In this document: positions 51,380 through 60,217 of the stretch, piece by piece
How positions within the stretch are numbered: the first letter of the stretch is position 1
How the letters are laid out: the number at the start of each line of letters is the position of its first letter
NCBI RefSeq assembly: GCF_030408355.1
Contig: NZ_CP046606.1
Coordinates: 2,108,001 to 2,172,000, forward strand
Direction: 5' to 3'
DNA length: 64,000 nucleotides
From: Corynebacterium afermentans subsp. afermentans
Lineage (GTDB): Bacteria; Actinomycetota; Actinomycetes; Mycobacteriales; Mycobacteriaceae
Notes under the pieces: generated by a model
What the model saw: only the letters and a program-made list of their open reading frames with translations
Told to the model about the DNA's origin: nothing
Database searches by the model: none
Program-made: the position numbers and the translations under genes

Positions 51380-53191
51380 CTATTTCCTAGCGTGCGCCTC
51401 CACCGGCCAGGCGAGCTGTGCGCCGTCCATCCCGGGGTTGGCCCCGCGGCGGATTGCCCGGCGGGTATCGGTGTCGATGTAGAGGCCGGGGTCGCTGGAA
51501 AGTTGCAGCGTGCGGCCGTCGCTAAGCGAATAGCGCACGTTTTTCCAGAACCGCTCCCAGCTCATGGGTTCGCGCGACGTGGCCAAAAGTTCGGAGATTT
51601 CGGGGCTGCGCAGCGCGGCACGCGCCTGCTTCGCGCGCATGGAGCTGATAAACGGCGGCAGCCCGTCCAGGTAGGTGTCGGTGTCGGCGGCCTGCCAGGC
51701 GGGGTCGAGGAATTTGTCGTGGCCGACGCGGCCTTTCGGGTCGCGCGGCATGCGCGCGGCGATTGGGGTTGCCAGGCCTACGGTGTCCAGGATGCGCACG
51801 TCGAGAGGCGCGTTCATGCTGGTCATTCCCAGGTTGATTAGATACGCCGTCAGCGGCAGGTTGCTCAGATCCGACTCCTCGTCCTCGCGGTCGCGGTAGT
51901 ACCAGCTGTACAGCTCCGGCTCCGCCGAGACGTAGGCGAGGTTGAGCTGCGCGGCGTCGGCGTCGATGGCGTCTTCCAGGGCGTCTTCCCAGTTCTGCAT
52001 GAGCTTGGAGCCGAGGAAATCTTCGGCGTAGCGCGGCGGGTCAGTCAGCTCGCGGCCGACGGCGAGCGTCCAGAACTCCCGCTCGTCCACGATGCCGAGT
52101 TCTTTCTCGCCGGTCTGGTACGCCTCCCAGTCGATGGGGTGGGCGCGCACGATGGTTACGCCGGCCCACACGGCCACGGCGGTCGCCAGGGCAATGCTGA
52201 CGCGCGTAATCGGCACGGCCATCGCGGGCAGCAGCAGCGCGAACAGGGGCAGAAGCCACATGCGCCCGTGCATGAAGTCGCCGCCGACGCGCAGCACGTA
52301 GAGGATGTGGGCGAGTGCGCAGCCGGTGACAAGCAAAACAATTGCTAATCGACGTCCTCCGGTTCCCCGCATCATCCACCCCACCAACCCCGCGGTGGCA
52401 AGCACGGGCAGCCAGAGCCAGTAGTAGCCGACAAAGTCTGCGAAGTACTCGAACCCGCGCGCCCATTCGGAGCCGGACGCCGATTTGGCCACTGCGGTGT
52501 GCGGGGTGATCAGGCCGTAGTACCCCATGCGGAAAAGCTGGTAGGCGGCAGGTACAGGCAGCGCCGCGGCAAGGATGCCGGGGGTTTTGCGCGGGGAACA
52601 CCAGATGAGCAGGATGCCGGTCACACCTCCGTAGAGGGCCAGCTCCGGGCGCACGAGCCAGGACATTCCGCACCAGAAGGCGAGGAAGTAGCCGGCTCCC
52701 GGCGCGCGGCGGCGCACCGGCTCCGCCCACGCCACCAGGGCAGCCCACCACCCGGCGATCCACAGCAGCGACAGGCCCCACTCCAGCCCTGAAGTGGCGA
52801 AGTCGCGCGCCGGCGGCAGCGCCAGGTAGATGATGATGCCGAGCGGGAGAACCGGCCCGACCTTGCCCCAGTAGCGGCCCGCGGCGTAGGTGGCCAGCGC
52901 GGCGGCAGCGATGGTGAACAGGAGCGCGAGCCACATGGCTACGTCTTCGAGCCGGGCGCCGGTCACCCACCCGGCGGCGGTGATCAGGTACTGCCACAGG
53001 GTGGAGGTGTTGGCCTCAACTCGCTCGCCGGCGTTGAACACGGGTCCGTTGCCCGCCAGCAGGTTGCGCACGGTGCGCAGGACGATCAGCCCGTCGTCGG
53101 ACATCCAGCGGCGGGTCCACCCGCCCCAGAACGCGAAGATGCCCGCGACTACGGCTGCGGCGAGCACGGAGAGGCGGGCGGTCTTTGTCAT
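51380..53191 (-). CDS. aftB: Terminal beta-(1->2) arabinofuranosyltransferase AftB
   Basis: This 603-residue GT-C membrane enzyme caps arabinan with beta-(1->2) arabinofuranose from decaprenyl-phosphoryl-arabinose, creating the sites to which mycolates are attached. The first extracellular loop has the acidic pair in RRWMSDDGLIVLRTVRNLL, followed by NAGERVEANTSTLWQY, the AftB signature. About ten helices precede a soluble C-terminal domain. It lies between the mycolyltransferases and ubiA, as in mycobacteria (Rv3805c). Confidence 0.92.
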   Translation of the reverse strand: MTKTARLSVLAAAVVAGIFAFWGGWTRRWMSDDGLIVLRTVRNLLAGNGPVFNAGERVEANTSTLWQYLITAAGWVTGARLEDVAMWLALLFTIAAAALATYAAGRYWGKVGPVLPLGIIIYLALPPARDFATSGLEWGLSLLWIAGWWAALVAWAEPVRRRAPGAGYFLAFWCGMSWLVRPELALYGGVTGILLIWCSPRKTPGILAAALPVPAAYQLFRMGYYGLITPHTAVAKSASGSEWARGFEYFADFVGYYWLWLPVLATAGLVGWMMRGTGGRRLAIVLLVTGCALAHILYVLRVGGDFMHGRMWLLPLFALLLPAMAVPITRVSIALATAVAVWAGVTIVRAHPIDWEAYQTGEKELGIVDEREFWTLAVGRELTDPPRYAEDFLGSKLMQNWEDALEDAIDADAAQLNLAYVSAEPELYSWYYRDREDEESDLSNLPLTAYLINLGMTSMNAPLDVRILDTVGLATPIAARMPRDPKGRVGHDKFLDPAWQAADTDTYLDGLPPFISSMRAKQARAALRSPEISELLATSREPMSWERFWKNVRYSLSDGRTLQLSSDPGLYIDTDTRRAIRRGANPGMDGAQLAWPVEAHARK

Positions 53192-53216
53192 TGCGACAAT
53201 GTTAGTGGGTCAAGAC

Positions 53217-54212
53217 CTACCAGCCTAAGTTCGGCACAACGTAGACGGCCATGGCGATGCAGAACAGCCACGCTGCGGCGAGCAGCTGCAGAACGCGGTC
53301 TTCCAGAGCGATCTCGTCGGGCGCGCCACCCTGCCCGCCGTCGACTACGGAGGCGTAGCGCAGGATCGCAATGACAAACGGCACCATGGACACCTGGTAC
53401 CAAATGGCGGCGGTACCCCCGACAGAGTTGGACAGTTGGAAACCCCACAGCGCGTACGACATGACCACGGCGGTGGCGGAAAGCGTCCACACGAACCGCA
53501 GGTAGGTCTCGGTGTAGCCTTGCAGCGAGCGGCGGATCTCCGCGCCGGTTTCTTTGACCAGCAGCAGCTCAGCGTAGCGCTTGCCGGATGCCATGAAGAG
53601 GGAGCCGAACGCCGCCACCAACAGGAACCACTGCGACAGGGCGATGCCTGCGGCCACGCCGCCGGCCATGGTGCGAAGCATAAAACCGGAGGACACCAGC
53701 GCGATGTCGATCACCGGGACGTGCTTCCAGCCGAAGCAGTAGCCCAGCTGCAGCGCGATGTAGATGCCGATGACCCAGGCCAGCGACGTGCCGTCGGTAG
53801 CCAGAAGCGACAGGCCGAGCGAGAGCGCGATGAGCACCGCCGCCATCACGTACGCCAGGTTGATCGGCAGCATGCCGGAGGCGATCGGGCGGAAGCGCTT
53901 GGTGGGGTGGCGGCGGTCGGATTCGACGTCGCGCGCGTCGTTGATCAGGTAGATCGAGGACGCGCCGAAGCAGAACACCACGAACGCCAGGAGGATGTCC
54001 ACAGCGGTGCGGGAGTTGAAGGCATCCGCGCCGGCGGCCAGGGGCGCGGCCAGCACGAGAACGTTTTTCACCCACTGCTTGGGCCGCAGGCCCTTGACCA
54101 TCGCGTCCGGGAGGTTCTTCGGCGGCGCCTTCTTCATCACCTGGTCAACGCCGGAGGTGTGCGGCTCCGACTTGATCAGGGGCTCGTCCACGGGTTCACG
54201 GGTGTTTGCCAC
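53217..54212 (-). CDS. ubiA: Decaprenyl-phosphate phosphoribosyltransferase UbiA
   Basis: This 331-residue UbiA-superfamily prenyl-binding membrane enzyme shows the motif NDARDVESDRRHPTKRFRPI, which binds magnesium and pyrophosphate. It joins phosphoribose from PRPP to decaprenyl phosphate, the first committed step to the arabinose donor DPA, and is the homologue of Rv3806c, a locus of ethambutol resistance. It starts at GTG 54212, overlapping the stop of the PAP2 gene, so the two are coupled. The second acidic motif appears as DIALVSSGF-like sequence near residue 205. Confidence 0.93.
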   Translation of the reverse strand: MANTREPVDEPLIKSEPHTSGVDQVMKKAPPKNLPDAMVKGLRPKQWVKNVLVLAAPLAAGADAFNSRTAVDILLAFVVFCFGASSIYLINDARDVESDRRHPTKRFRPIASGMLPINLAYVMAAVLIALSLGLSLLATDGTSLAWVIGIYIALQLGYCFGWKHVPVIDIALVSSGFMLRTMAGGVAAGIALSQWFLLVAAFGSLFMASGKRYAELLLVKETGAEIRRSLQGYTETYLRFVWTLSATAVVMSYALWGFQLSNSVGGTAAIWYQVSMVPFVIAILRYASVVDGGQGGAPDEIALEDRVLQLLAAAWLFCIAMAVYVVPNLGW

Positions 54213-54712
54213 TAGATCCTCTTCTCAGCCTCGATTGCCGCCTTCGCCGTCACCGCGCCCAGGGCAGCACCGGCGAGGGTGTCGGTTGGGTAATGCACGC
54301 CGAGCACGTTACGCGACAGCATCATCACCGGCACGAGCAGCCACGGCCACTTGCGTCCGGTGATGTCCGCCAGGTGCGCGGCTGCGGCGCCGGTGTTGGC
54401 GGCGTGCGACGAGGGAAACGACAGCTGCGAGGGCGTTTTCACGCCGATCTTCACGCGCGCATCGTTCGGACGCGGGCGGCGCACGATCCGCTTGAGCACC
54501 ACGGTCGTGGCATGCGCGGCGAAGGTACCGGCACCGAGCGCGAGCCACTTGGAGCGCTTTCGCTTATCGACGGCTCCGCCAAGCCCCGCCACCGCCAGCC
54601 AACCGAGGTCGTGCTCGCCGAAGTAGCTCAAGCACCGGGCGGCCTTCGCGGTTTCCGGGGTGTACAACTTGTCCTGGATGGCGACGAGAAGGTCGGTTTC
54701 TTTACTGGGCAT
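54212..54712 (-). CDS. PAP2-type phosphatase for DPPR (Rv3807c homologue)
   Basis: This 166-residue PAP2 phosphatase has all three motifs: RIVRRPRPND, SFPSSHAANTG and SRNVLGVHYPTDTLAG. The homologous gene between ubiA and glfT2 is proposed to dephosphorylate decaprenyl-phosphoryl-5-phosphoribose, the step after UbiA. It overlaps glfT2 by 11 bases and ubiA by three, indicating a tightly coupled operon. Confidence 0.9.
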   Translation of the reverse strand: MPSKETDLLVAIQDKLYTPETAKAARCLSYFGEHDLGWLAVAGLGGAVDKRKRSKWLALGAGTFAAHATTVVLKRIVRRPRPNDARVKIGVKTPSQLSFPSSHAANTGAAAAHLADITGRKWPWLLVPVMMLSRNVLGVHYPTDTLAGAALGAVTAKAAIEAEKRI

Positions 54713-56651
54713 CGAAGACCTTCCCCCAGTTCTCGTGGCTGGTCAGCTCTTCGCGCGCGTCGCGGTAGGTGCGCTTGAGTTCCGGCCAGCGCTGCTTGAT
54801 CTGGGCGCGGAGTTCCTTCTGCTCGCGCATCAGGTCGTCGGCAAGTGCCTTGTCGCGCTTGCGGAAGGCCACGCCGGTGCCGCCGGCGGTGGACACGGTC
54901 GCCGAGTCCACGCGGGCAAGCGTGTACCAGCGCGCCTCGTCGGCGGTGAGGTTGAGCTGCGGCGCGTCCCAGTGCGCGCGGTCCTCGTCCTTGCGCAGGT
55001 GCATCAGAGCCTTGACGGCCCACGGGATCTTCTTGATCTTGGCCAGGCGCCCGCCGACCTTGTTGGTGGGCACGCCCGGCGCGCCGGTCGGCGCGGGCAG
55101 GTCGGTCGCGGACGGCAGCACCTGCGCGTCCGAGTACTCCTTACGGATCCCCTGAATCCGCGGTAACGAGGATTCAAGGATGTCGAAGAGCTGGTCCGGG
55201 CCCGCGAGGAAGTCGCGCATCGCCTCGTTTTGGATGGCGATGGTGGAGTACTCCATGCAGAAGTAGTGTTTCGCGGTGGATTTAGACATGTTCTTCAGCA
55301 TCGCCTCCGGGTTGTCCGGCCCGTAGATGCTGGCCACGATGAGGCGGTTGCGCATGTGGAAGTACGCCTGCCAGTCAATCGCGTCGTCCTTGTCCGCCCA
55401 CGCCATGTGCCAGATGGCCACGCCGGGCCAGGTCACCGTCGGGAAGCCTGCTTCCTTGGCGCGCAGGGCGTACTCGTTGTCGTCCCACTTGATAAACAGC
55501 GGCAGCGGCAGCCCCAACTTCTCCGCCACCACGCGCGGGAACAGGTTCATCCACCAGCCGTTGTAGTCCACGTCGATGCGGCGGTGCAGCGGGCGCGAGG
55601 TGGTCTTTTTCGGGTCCAGGTCCTCTTCGTCCGTGCCCACGTAACCCAGCGGGTACTTGGCAAAGTCGTGGTCGTAGACGGCGTGCTTGGCGACGGAGAA
55701 CATGAAGATCTCCGGGTCCACGGTCTCGCCGGTGGTGCGCAGCTGCGAGCGGTCCTGCAGGTTGAGCATCTGCCCGCCCACCAGGATCGGCTTAGCTGCG
55801 TAGCGGGCGGCCTGCACGGCGCGCACGATGGAATCCGGTTCGATGGCGATGTCGTCATCCATGTACAGGATGAACGGCGCGTCGGTGCGGTTCAGCGCCT
55901 CGTACATGATGCGGGAGTAGCCGCCGGAGCCGCCCAGGTTGCCCTGCTGGAAAATCTCCAGCTTGCCGTTCAAGTTCTTTTCGGCTTCGGCGAAGTCCGG
56001 CTCGTTCGCCGGGTGCTGGTTGCCTTGATCGGGCATGAGGACGTTGCTGATGCACGCTTCCACGTACGGGTCCTCCGCCAGGGCGTGCAGCGCGTTGACG
56101 GCGTCGCGGGGGCGGTTGAACGTGGGGATGCCCACGGCCACCTGTTTGGGCTGGGGCGGGACCACGGTGCCGTCGTCAAGCTCTTGCTCCTTTGGCTCCT
56201 GCGGCGAGCACCACGCGGCGTCGGCGATGCGCGTGTCGTCTTCGGCGGTGACGTCGAACCACAGCCAGCCGCCGTCCTCGAAGTTGCTCAGCTTCAGCGG
56301 GATTTCGATGCTGCCGGTGGCCTCGACGTTGGTGACGCTGACGCGCGTGCCGTCGTGCTTCGAACGGTAAACCGAGATGGTCGCGCGGCCCTCGATCTCC
56401 ATGGCCAGGACCACCGTGTCCAGTTGCGACCAGCGGCGCCAGTAGCTTGCCGGAAACGCGTTGAAGTAGGTCTCGAAGCTGACCTCGTTGCCCGCGGGGA
56501 CCTCGAAGCTCGTGCGGTCGGACCAGCGCAGACGCTGCTTGTTGTGCTCCTGCTCGATCAGGTACAGCATGCGCACGTCGTGCGGCTCGCCCTTTTTGGG
56601 CATGAGGACGCGCTGCAGCGTGTCCACGGCGAGGGTCTTGCTCGTCTCCAC
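54702..56651 (-). CDS. glfT2: Galactofuranosyltransferase GlfT2
   Basis: This protein of about 649 residues is the GT2-fold polymerase that builds the galactan chain of arabinogalactan from UDP-galactofuranose. The GT-A region shows VAVGIPTFNRPRDAVNAL near residue 180 and the metal-binding FILYMDDDIAIEPDS near residue 270, preceded by a beta-sandwich domain and followed by a helical C-terminal domain. I chose GTG 56651 (VETSKTLAVD) over an upstream TTG because the extra residues are atypical. It begins the glfT2-PAP2-ubiA-aftB series. Confidence 0.93.
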   Translation of the reverse strand: METSKTLAVDTLQRVLMPKKGEPHDVRMLYLIEQEHNKQRLRWSDRTSFEVPAGNEVSFETYFNAFPASYWRRWSQLDTVVLAMEIEGRATISVYRSKHDGTRVSVTNVEATGSIEIPLKLSNFEDGGWLWFDVTAEDDTRIADAAWCSPQEPKEQELDDGTVVPPQPKQVAVGIPTFNRPRDAVNALHALAEDPYVEACISNVLMPDQGNQHPANEPDFAEAEKNLNGKLEIFQQGNLGGSGGYSRIMYEALNRTDAPFILYMDDDIAIEPDSIVRAVQAARYAAKPILVGGQMLNLQDRSQLRTTGETVDPEIFMFSVAKHAVYDHDFAKYPLGYVGTDEEDLDPKKTTSRPLHRRIDVDYNGWWMNLFPRVVAEKLGLPLPLFIKWDDNEYALRAKEAGFPTVTWPGVAIWHMAWADKDDAIDWQAYFHMRNRLIVASIYGPDNPEAMLKNMSKSTAKHYFCMEYSTIAIQNEAMRDFLAGPDQLFDILESSLPRIQGIRKEYSDAQVLPSATDLPAPTGAPGVPTNKVGGRLAKIKKIPWAVKALMHLRKDEDRAHWDAPQLNLTADEARWYTLARVDSATVSTAGGTGVAFRKRDKALADDLMREQKELRAQIKQRWPELKRTYRDAREELTSHENWGKVFDAQ

Positions 56652-56739
56652 AGCTCTCACTTTCTGTTGTGGGCAGTCGGAAACCAAGCGTAATCGCTTC
56701 AATGGTGATTCCTTGGTGTGGCTCGCGGGATGGCGCGGG

Positions 56740-57312
56740 TTAGGCGGAGAAGAGGAGACGCAGGCCTTCGCGAAGGTCTGCCACGATGCGGCTGGCTTCA
56801 GATTCGGGAACCCGCAGGTTGTCTAGAGCGAGGCCGTTGATCAGCGCGGTAACCAGGCGCGCTTTGGGCTTTGCGTCCTCCTCACCGCCCAGCGCAGCGA
56901 CAACGTTGCCCTGAAAGTCTTCAAGCACCTCGGTGTAGAGCTTCGCAATCCAGTCCCGGGTTGCAGAGGCGGAGCCGTACGTGACCCAGATCGCGGCATC
57001 TTCGGAACGCACCCCTCCGGTCGGGAGGAGCTCGGCAAGCCTCGCCACCCAGGTTTCGAGCTCGCCTTCCCTTTCAGACACCGCCGCCACCCGCTCGCTC
57101 TGGCGCTGGATGGAGCGGATGAACGCGTGAGCCAGCAGGGTGTCCCTGTTCGGAGCGTGGTACTGCACAGAGCCGGCGGCGAACCCGGATTCCTTCGCCA
57201 CCTCCCGCACGCTCACGGCATCGAGCCCCCGCGACGCAATGATGCGGATAGTGGCGTCGGCAATGGTCGCGGCCGATTCTGAAAACTGATGGTCCAGGGA
57301 GAAGTCGTTCAT
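56740..57312 (-). CDS. TetR family transcriptional regulator
   Basis: This 190-residue regulator has the N-terminal helix-turn-helix in LDAVSVREVAKESGFAAGSV, followed by a helical ligand-binding domain (TetR C-terminal family). ATG 57312 is 74 bases from the divergent GAP-family gene, and the gap contains operator-like repeats, so it probably represses itself and that exporter. The ligand is unknown. Confidence 0.88.
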   Translation of the reverse strand: MNDFSLDHQFSESAATIADATIRIIASRGLDAVSVREVAKESGFAAGSVQYHAPNRDTLLAHAFIRSIQRQSERVAAVSEREGELETWVARLAELLPTGGVRSEDAAIWVTYGSASATRDWIAKLYTEVLEDFQGNVVAALGGEEDAKPKARLVTALINGLALDNLRVPESEASRIVADLREGLRLLFSA

Positions 57313-57332
57313 GGTTGCGCCCCATTCTAGAT

Positions 57333-57370
57333 TCTCGTACGTTCGTAAGGCGTAATACGTTCGTACGAGA
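57333..57370. promoter_or_regulatory. TetR-type operator in the divergent promoter
   Basis: TCTCGTACG at 57333-57341 and CGTACGAGA at 57362-57370 form an inverted repeat, and TACGTTCGTA occurs twice directly (57338-57347 and 57356-57365), a spacing of 18 bases. It lies between the TetR gene and the exporter gene. Confidence 0.7.
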
Positions 57371-57385
57371 GATCCGGAGCGTCCC

Positions 57386-58075
57386 ATGGGTTCAGTCATC
57401 GCAGTTGGTGGTTTGGCGCTGCTCGACAGCCTGAGCTTGGGCACCCTTGTCATCCCCCTTGCGCTTATCGTCCACTGGCGCGCCGTTAAAGTTCCGGCGC
57501 TGACCGCGTATTTGATCACCGTTGCGGCGGTGTACTTCCTCCTCGGACTAGGGATCCTCCTCGGATTCGCCGGTCTGGGCTCAATTGCCGAACGGGTCAC
57601 GCAGACCGACGTCTTCCCATGGATCACGTTGATACTGGGCGCGGTCCTCGCGCTTTTCGGCATCTTCGCGCCCAACCCCAAAAAGCCCGAACCCGGGCAG
57701 TTGCCGAAACGCGCAGCCGGAGCCACAAGCAGTGTGCCGAGCATGGTCGCCCTGGGCCTCGGCGCATCTCTCACCGAGGCGGCGACCATGCTGCCGTACA
57801 TCGCTGCAATGGGCATCATCGGAAGCTGGGATATCCCCTCCGCGGCCAAGGCCGGGGCCGTGGGCATCTACTGCCTCATCATGATCTTGCCGACAGTCAT
57901 CCTCGCCACCTTGGCACTGCTCTTTGGCCAGAAGTTCTTCCCGCGGCTCGAACGCCTTATCCCCCGCCTCGAGTACGAGGCAAAAGTGACGCTTCTCTGG
58001 ATCGCCGCCATCGTCGGCATCTACATGGTGGCGAACAGCGTTGCGACGATCCGCGGTGACCTCCCCGCCTCATAG
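57386..58075 (+). CDS. GAP family membrane exporter
   Basis: This 229-residue protein has six likely helices with LSLGTLVIPLALIV, FPWITLILGAVLALFGIF and LLWIAAIVGIYMVA, and matches the GAP (peptidoglycolipid addressing protein) family related to LysE exporters, which moves glycolipids or small compounds outward. The substrate here is unknown. It is divergent from a TetR gene with an operator between, so a ligand-induced efflux unit is likely. Confidence 0.75.
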   Translation: MGSVIAVGGLALLDSLSLGTLVIPLALIVHWRAVKVPALTAYLITVAAVYFLLGLGILLGFAGLGSIAERVTQTDVFPWITLILGAVLALFGIFAPNPKKPEPGQLPKRAAGATSSVPSMVALGLGASLTEAATMLPYIAAMGIIGSWDIPSAAKAGAVGIYCLIMILPTVILATLALLFGQKFFPRLERLIPRLEYEAKVTLLWIAAIVGIYMVANSVATIRGDLPAS

Positions 58076-58200
58076 TGAGGACCGGTTTCGCGCGACGGCC
58101 GCATTGGCGCTTGATGCGCATGACCGATACGGTAGCTACGTTTTCACGCCCTCACCTGCCCGAGGGGGCACTTTCCCGCGCATTCAGAACGGTAGATTCC

Positions 58201-59739
58201 ATGGCTTTCGCTCACACCGAGATTTCTCACGAACCGCCCGCTCCGACGGGGGTTGTGGAGTCCTTCCGCTACGCATTTTCGTCGCCTACTCGCCTGCGCA
58301 AGGAGGTGCTGGCGGGCCTCACCGTCGGACTGGCGCTCATCCCCGAGGCCATCGCGTTTTCCATCCTCGCCGGCGTTGATCCGGCGCTCGGGCTGTTCGC
58401 CTCGGTGATCATGGCCATCACCATCGCGTTCACCGGCGGCCGCCCCGCGATGATCTCGGCCGCCACGGGTGCGGTCGCCCTGGTCATCGCCCCGGTGGCC
58501 CGCGAGTACGGGGTGGACTACTTCATCGCAACCGTCTTGCTGGCGGGCATGCTGCAGATCGTGCTCGCGGCGCTCGGGGTGGCCAAGCTGCAGCGCTTCA
58601 TCCCGCGGTCGGTGATGACCGGCTTCGTCAACGCGCTGGGTATTTTGATCTTCACCGCGCAGCTGGAGCATCTTATCGACGTACCAAAGGTCGTCTACGC
58701 CCTCGTCGCAGCTGGCATCGCGATCATGATCGGGTGGCCAAAGCTTACGGGCGCCATCCCCGCCCCGTTGATCACCATCATCGTCATCAGCGCTGTCGTG
58801 GGGCTTGCCGGATTCCGCGTCCCCACTGTGTCGGATATGGGGCAGCTGCCGGATTCCCTGCCGCGCCTGTTCATCCCGGACGTGCCACTGACGCTGGAAA
58901 CGCTTCAGATTATCGCGCCGTATTCCCTGGCTATGGCAATCGTGGGCCTGCTGGAGTCGTTGATGACGGCCAAGCTTGTCGACGACATCACCGACACCCA
59001 CTCCGACAAAACCCGAGAATCCTGGGGCCAAGGCGTGGCGAACATCGCCTCCGGCATCTTCGGCGGCATGGGCGGCTGCGCCATGATCGGCCAGACCATG
59101 ATCAACGTCCGCGAATCTGGGGCGCGCACCCGCCTGTCTACGCTGCTGGCCGGCGTATTCCTCCTCGCATTCATCCTGCTGCTCGGCGACGTGGTGGGCC
59201 AGATCCCGATGGCGGCACTCGTGGCCATCATGATCATGGTGTCCGTGGGCACCATCGACTGGCACTCGGTGCACCCGCGCACCCTGAAATTCATGCCACT
59301 ATCGGAGACCGTGGTGATGCTGGTGACCGTCGTAGCAACGCTTGCCACCAGCAACCTCGCCGTCGGCGTCGTACTCGGCGTGATCACCGCGATGATCACC
59401 TTCGCCCGCCGCGTCGCACACCTCGCCTCCGTCGAGCAGGTTTCCGCCGAGGACACGACCAACGACGGGCAGGTGGACACCCGCACCTACCGCATCCACG
59501 GCCAGCTGTTCTGGGCCTCCAGCAACGACCTGGTCTACGCATTCGACTACACCGACCCTGCAGAAAACATCGTGCTCGACTTGAGCGCGGCCGAGGTGTG
59601 GGACGCCTCCACCGTGGCCACGTTGGACTCCGTCACCCGCAAGTTCGAGGAACGAGGCAAGACCGTCACCATCGTCGGCCTCGACGGGCCGAGCAAGGAC
59701 CGCCTGGACCGCCTGTCCGGAAAACTCAACAGCCAATAA
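58201..59739 (+). CDS. SulP family anion transporter with STAS domain
   Basis: This protein of about 512 residues has around twelve membrane helices with the SulP signature IPEAIAFSILAGVDPALGLF, and a C-terminal STAS domain (IVLDLSAAEVWDASTVATLD). SulP proteins carry sulphate, bicarbonate or other anions; specificity cannot be told from sequence. ATG 58201 (MAFAHTEISH) matches the usual N-terminus; ATGs at 58114 and 58120 would add residues that look untranslated. There is no clear ribosome binding site at any of them. It follows the GAP gene on the same strand. Confidence 0.88.
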   Translation: MAFAHTEISHEPPAPTGVVESFRYAFSSPTRLRKEVLAGLTVGLALIPEAIAFSILAGVDPALGLFASVIMAITIAFTGGRPAMISAATGAVALVIAPVAREYGVDYFIATVLLAGMLQIVLAALGVAKLQRFIPRSVMTGFVNALGILIFTAQLEHLIDVPKVVYALVAAGIAIMIGWPKLTGAIPAPLITIIVISAVVGLAGFRVPTVSDMGQLPDSLPRLFIPDVPLTLETLQIIAPYSLAMAIVGLLESLMTAKLVDDITDTHSDKTRESWGQGVANIASGIFGGMGGCAMIGQTMINVRESGARTRLSTLLAGVFLLAFILLLGDVVGQIPMAALVAIMIMVSVGTIDWHSVHPRTLKFMPLSETVVMLVTVVATLATSNLAVGVVLGVITAMITFARRVAHLASVEQVSAEDTTNDGQVDTRTYRIHGQLFWASSNDLVYAFDYTDPAENIVLDLSAAEVWDASTVATLDSVTRKFEERGKTVTIVGLDGPSKDRLDRLSGKLNSQ

Positions 59740-59766
59740 CAGCATGTCTCCCGTAGGCTGCGAATC

Positions 59767-60105
59767 ATGCAGTTCAAGGGATACAACGACGACGGTCTCC
59801 CCCACGGCCCCGCAGGTGGACCACGCAACAGCTCCGGTACGCCGGCGCGCAACTACGCCATCGGCGCAGCCTGCATCGTGGTGGCCGTGCTCTCGTTCGC
59901 GTTCCTCACCGGCTCCACCGCCGTGTTTATCGGCATCGCGGGTGCGGTTACCGGTGCGGTGTTTCTGGTGATGGGGATCCAGGGCAGCGGCGACCAGCAG
60001 CCGGGCGTCCTCGAGCAGGGAAACTTCGGCACCCAGGACCCGGGTGCGGACTACGACTGGGACGGCAACTTCCGCCGCGAGTTCGGCGACGGTCAGCACC
60101 GCTAA
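59767..60105 (+). CDS. Small membrane protein, hypothetical
   Basis: This 112-residue protein has a polar N-terminus (GYNDDGLPHGPAGGPRN), two hydrophobic helices (YAIGAACIVVAVLSFAFLTG and VFIGIAGAVTGAVFLVMGI) and an acidic, glycine-rich C-terminal tail. No family is recognised. It begins 27 bases after the transporter gene. Confidence 0.55.
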   Translation: MQFKGYNDDGLPHGPAGGPRNSSGTPARNYAIGAACIVVAVLSFAFLTGSTAVFIGIAGAVTGAVFLVMGIQGSGDQQPGVLEQGNFGTQDPGADYDWDGNFRREFGDGQHR

Positions 60106-60146
60106 AGCCCGGGCCAGCTAGATGTTGCCCGGTGGCGGCGGCGTAC

Positions 60147-60171
60147 CCTAAGCTAATCGCGTTAGCTTAGG
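60147..60171. promoter_or_regulatory. 25-bp palindrome overlapping the iron box
   Basis: CCTAAGCTAA at 60147-60156 and TTAGCTTAGG at 60162-60171 form a perfect inverted repeat with a five-base centre. Its right half is also the left half of the DtxR-like box at 60162-60180. Confidence 0.65.
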
Positions 60172-60180
60172 CACACCTAA
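60162..60180 (+). promoter_or_regulatory. DtxR (iron) box
   Basis: TTAGCTTAGGCACACCTAA matches the 19-bp DtxR consensus at 16 positions and lies 38 bases upstream of the siderophore-binding lipoprotein gene. It predicts repression by DtxR with Fe(II), so uptake turns on in low iron. Confidence 0.75.
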
Positions 60181-60217
60181 CCATGGGTGCTTTCGTTCCC
60201 GACCGAAAGGGCGAACC

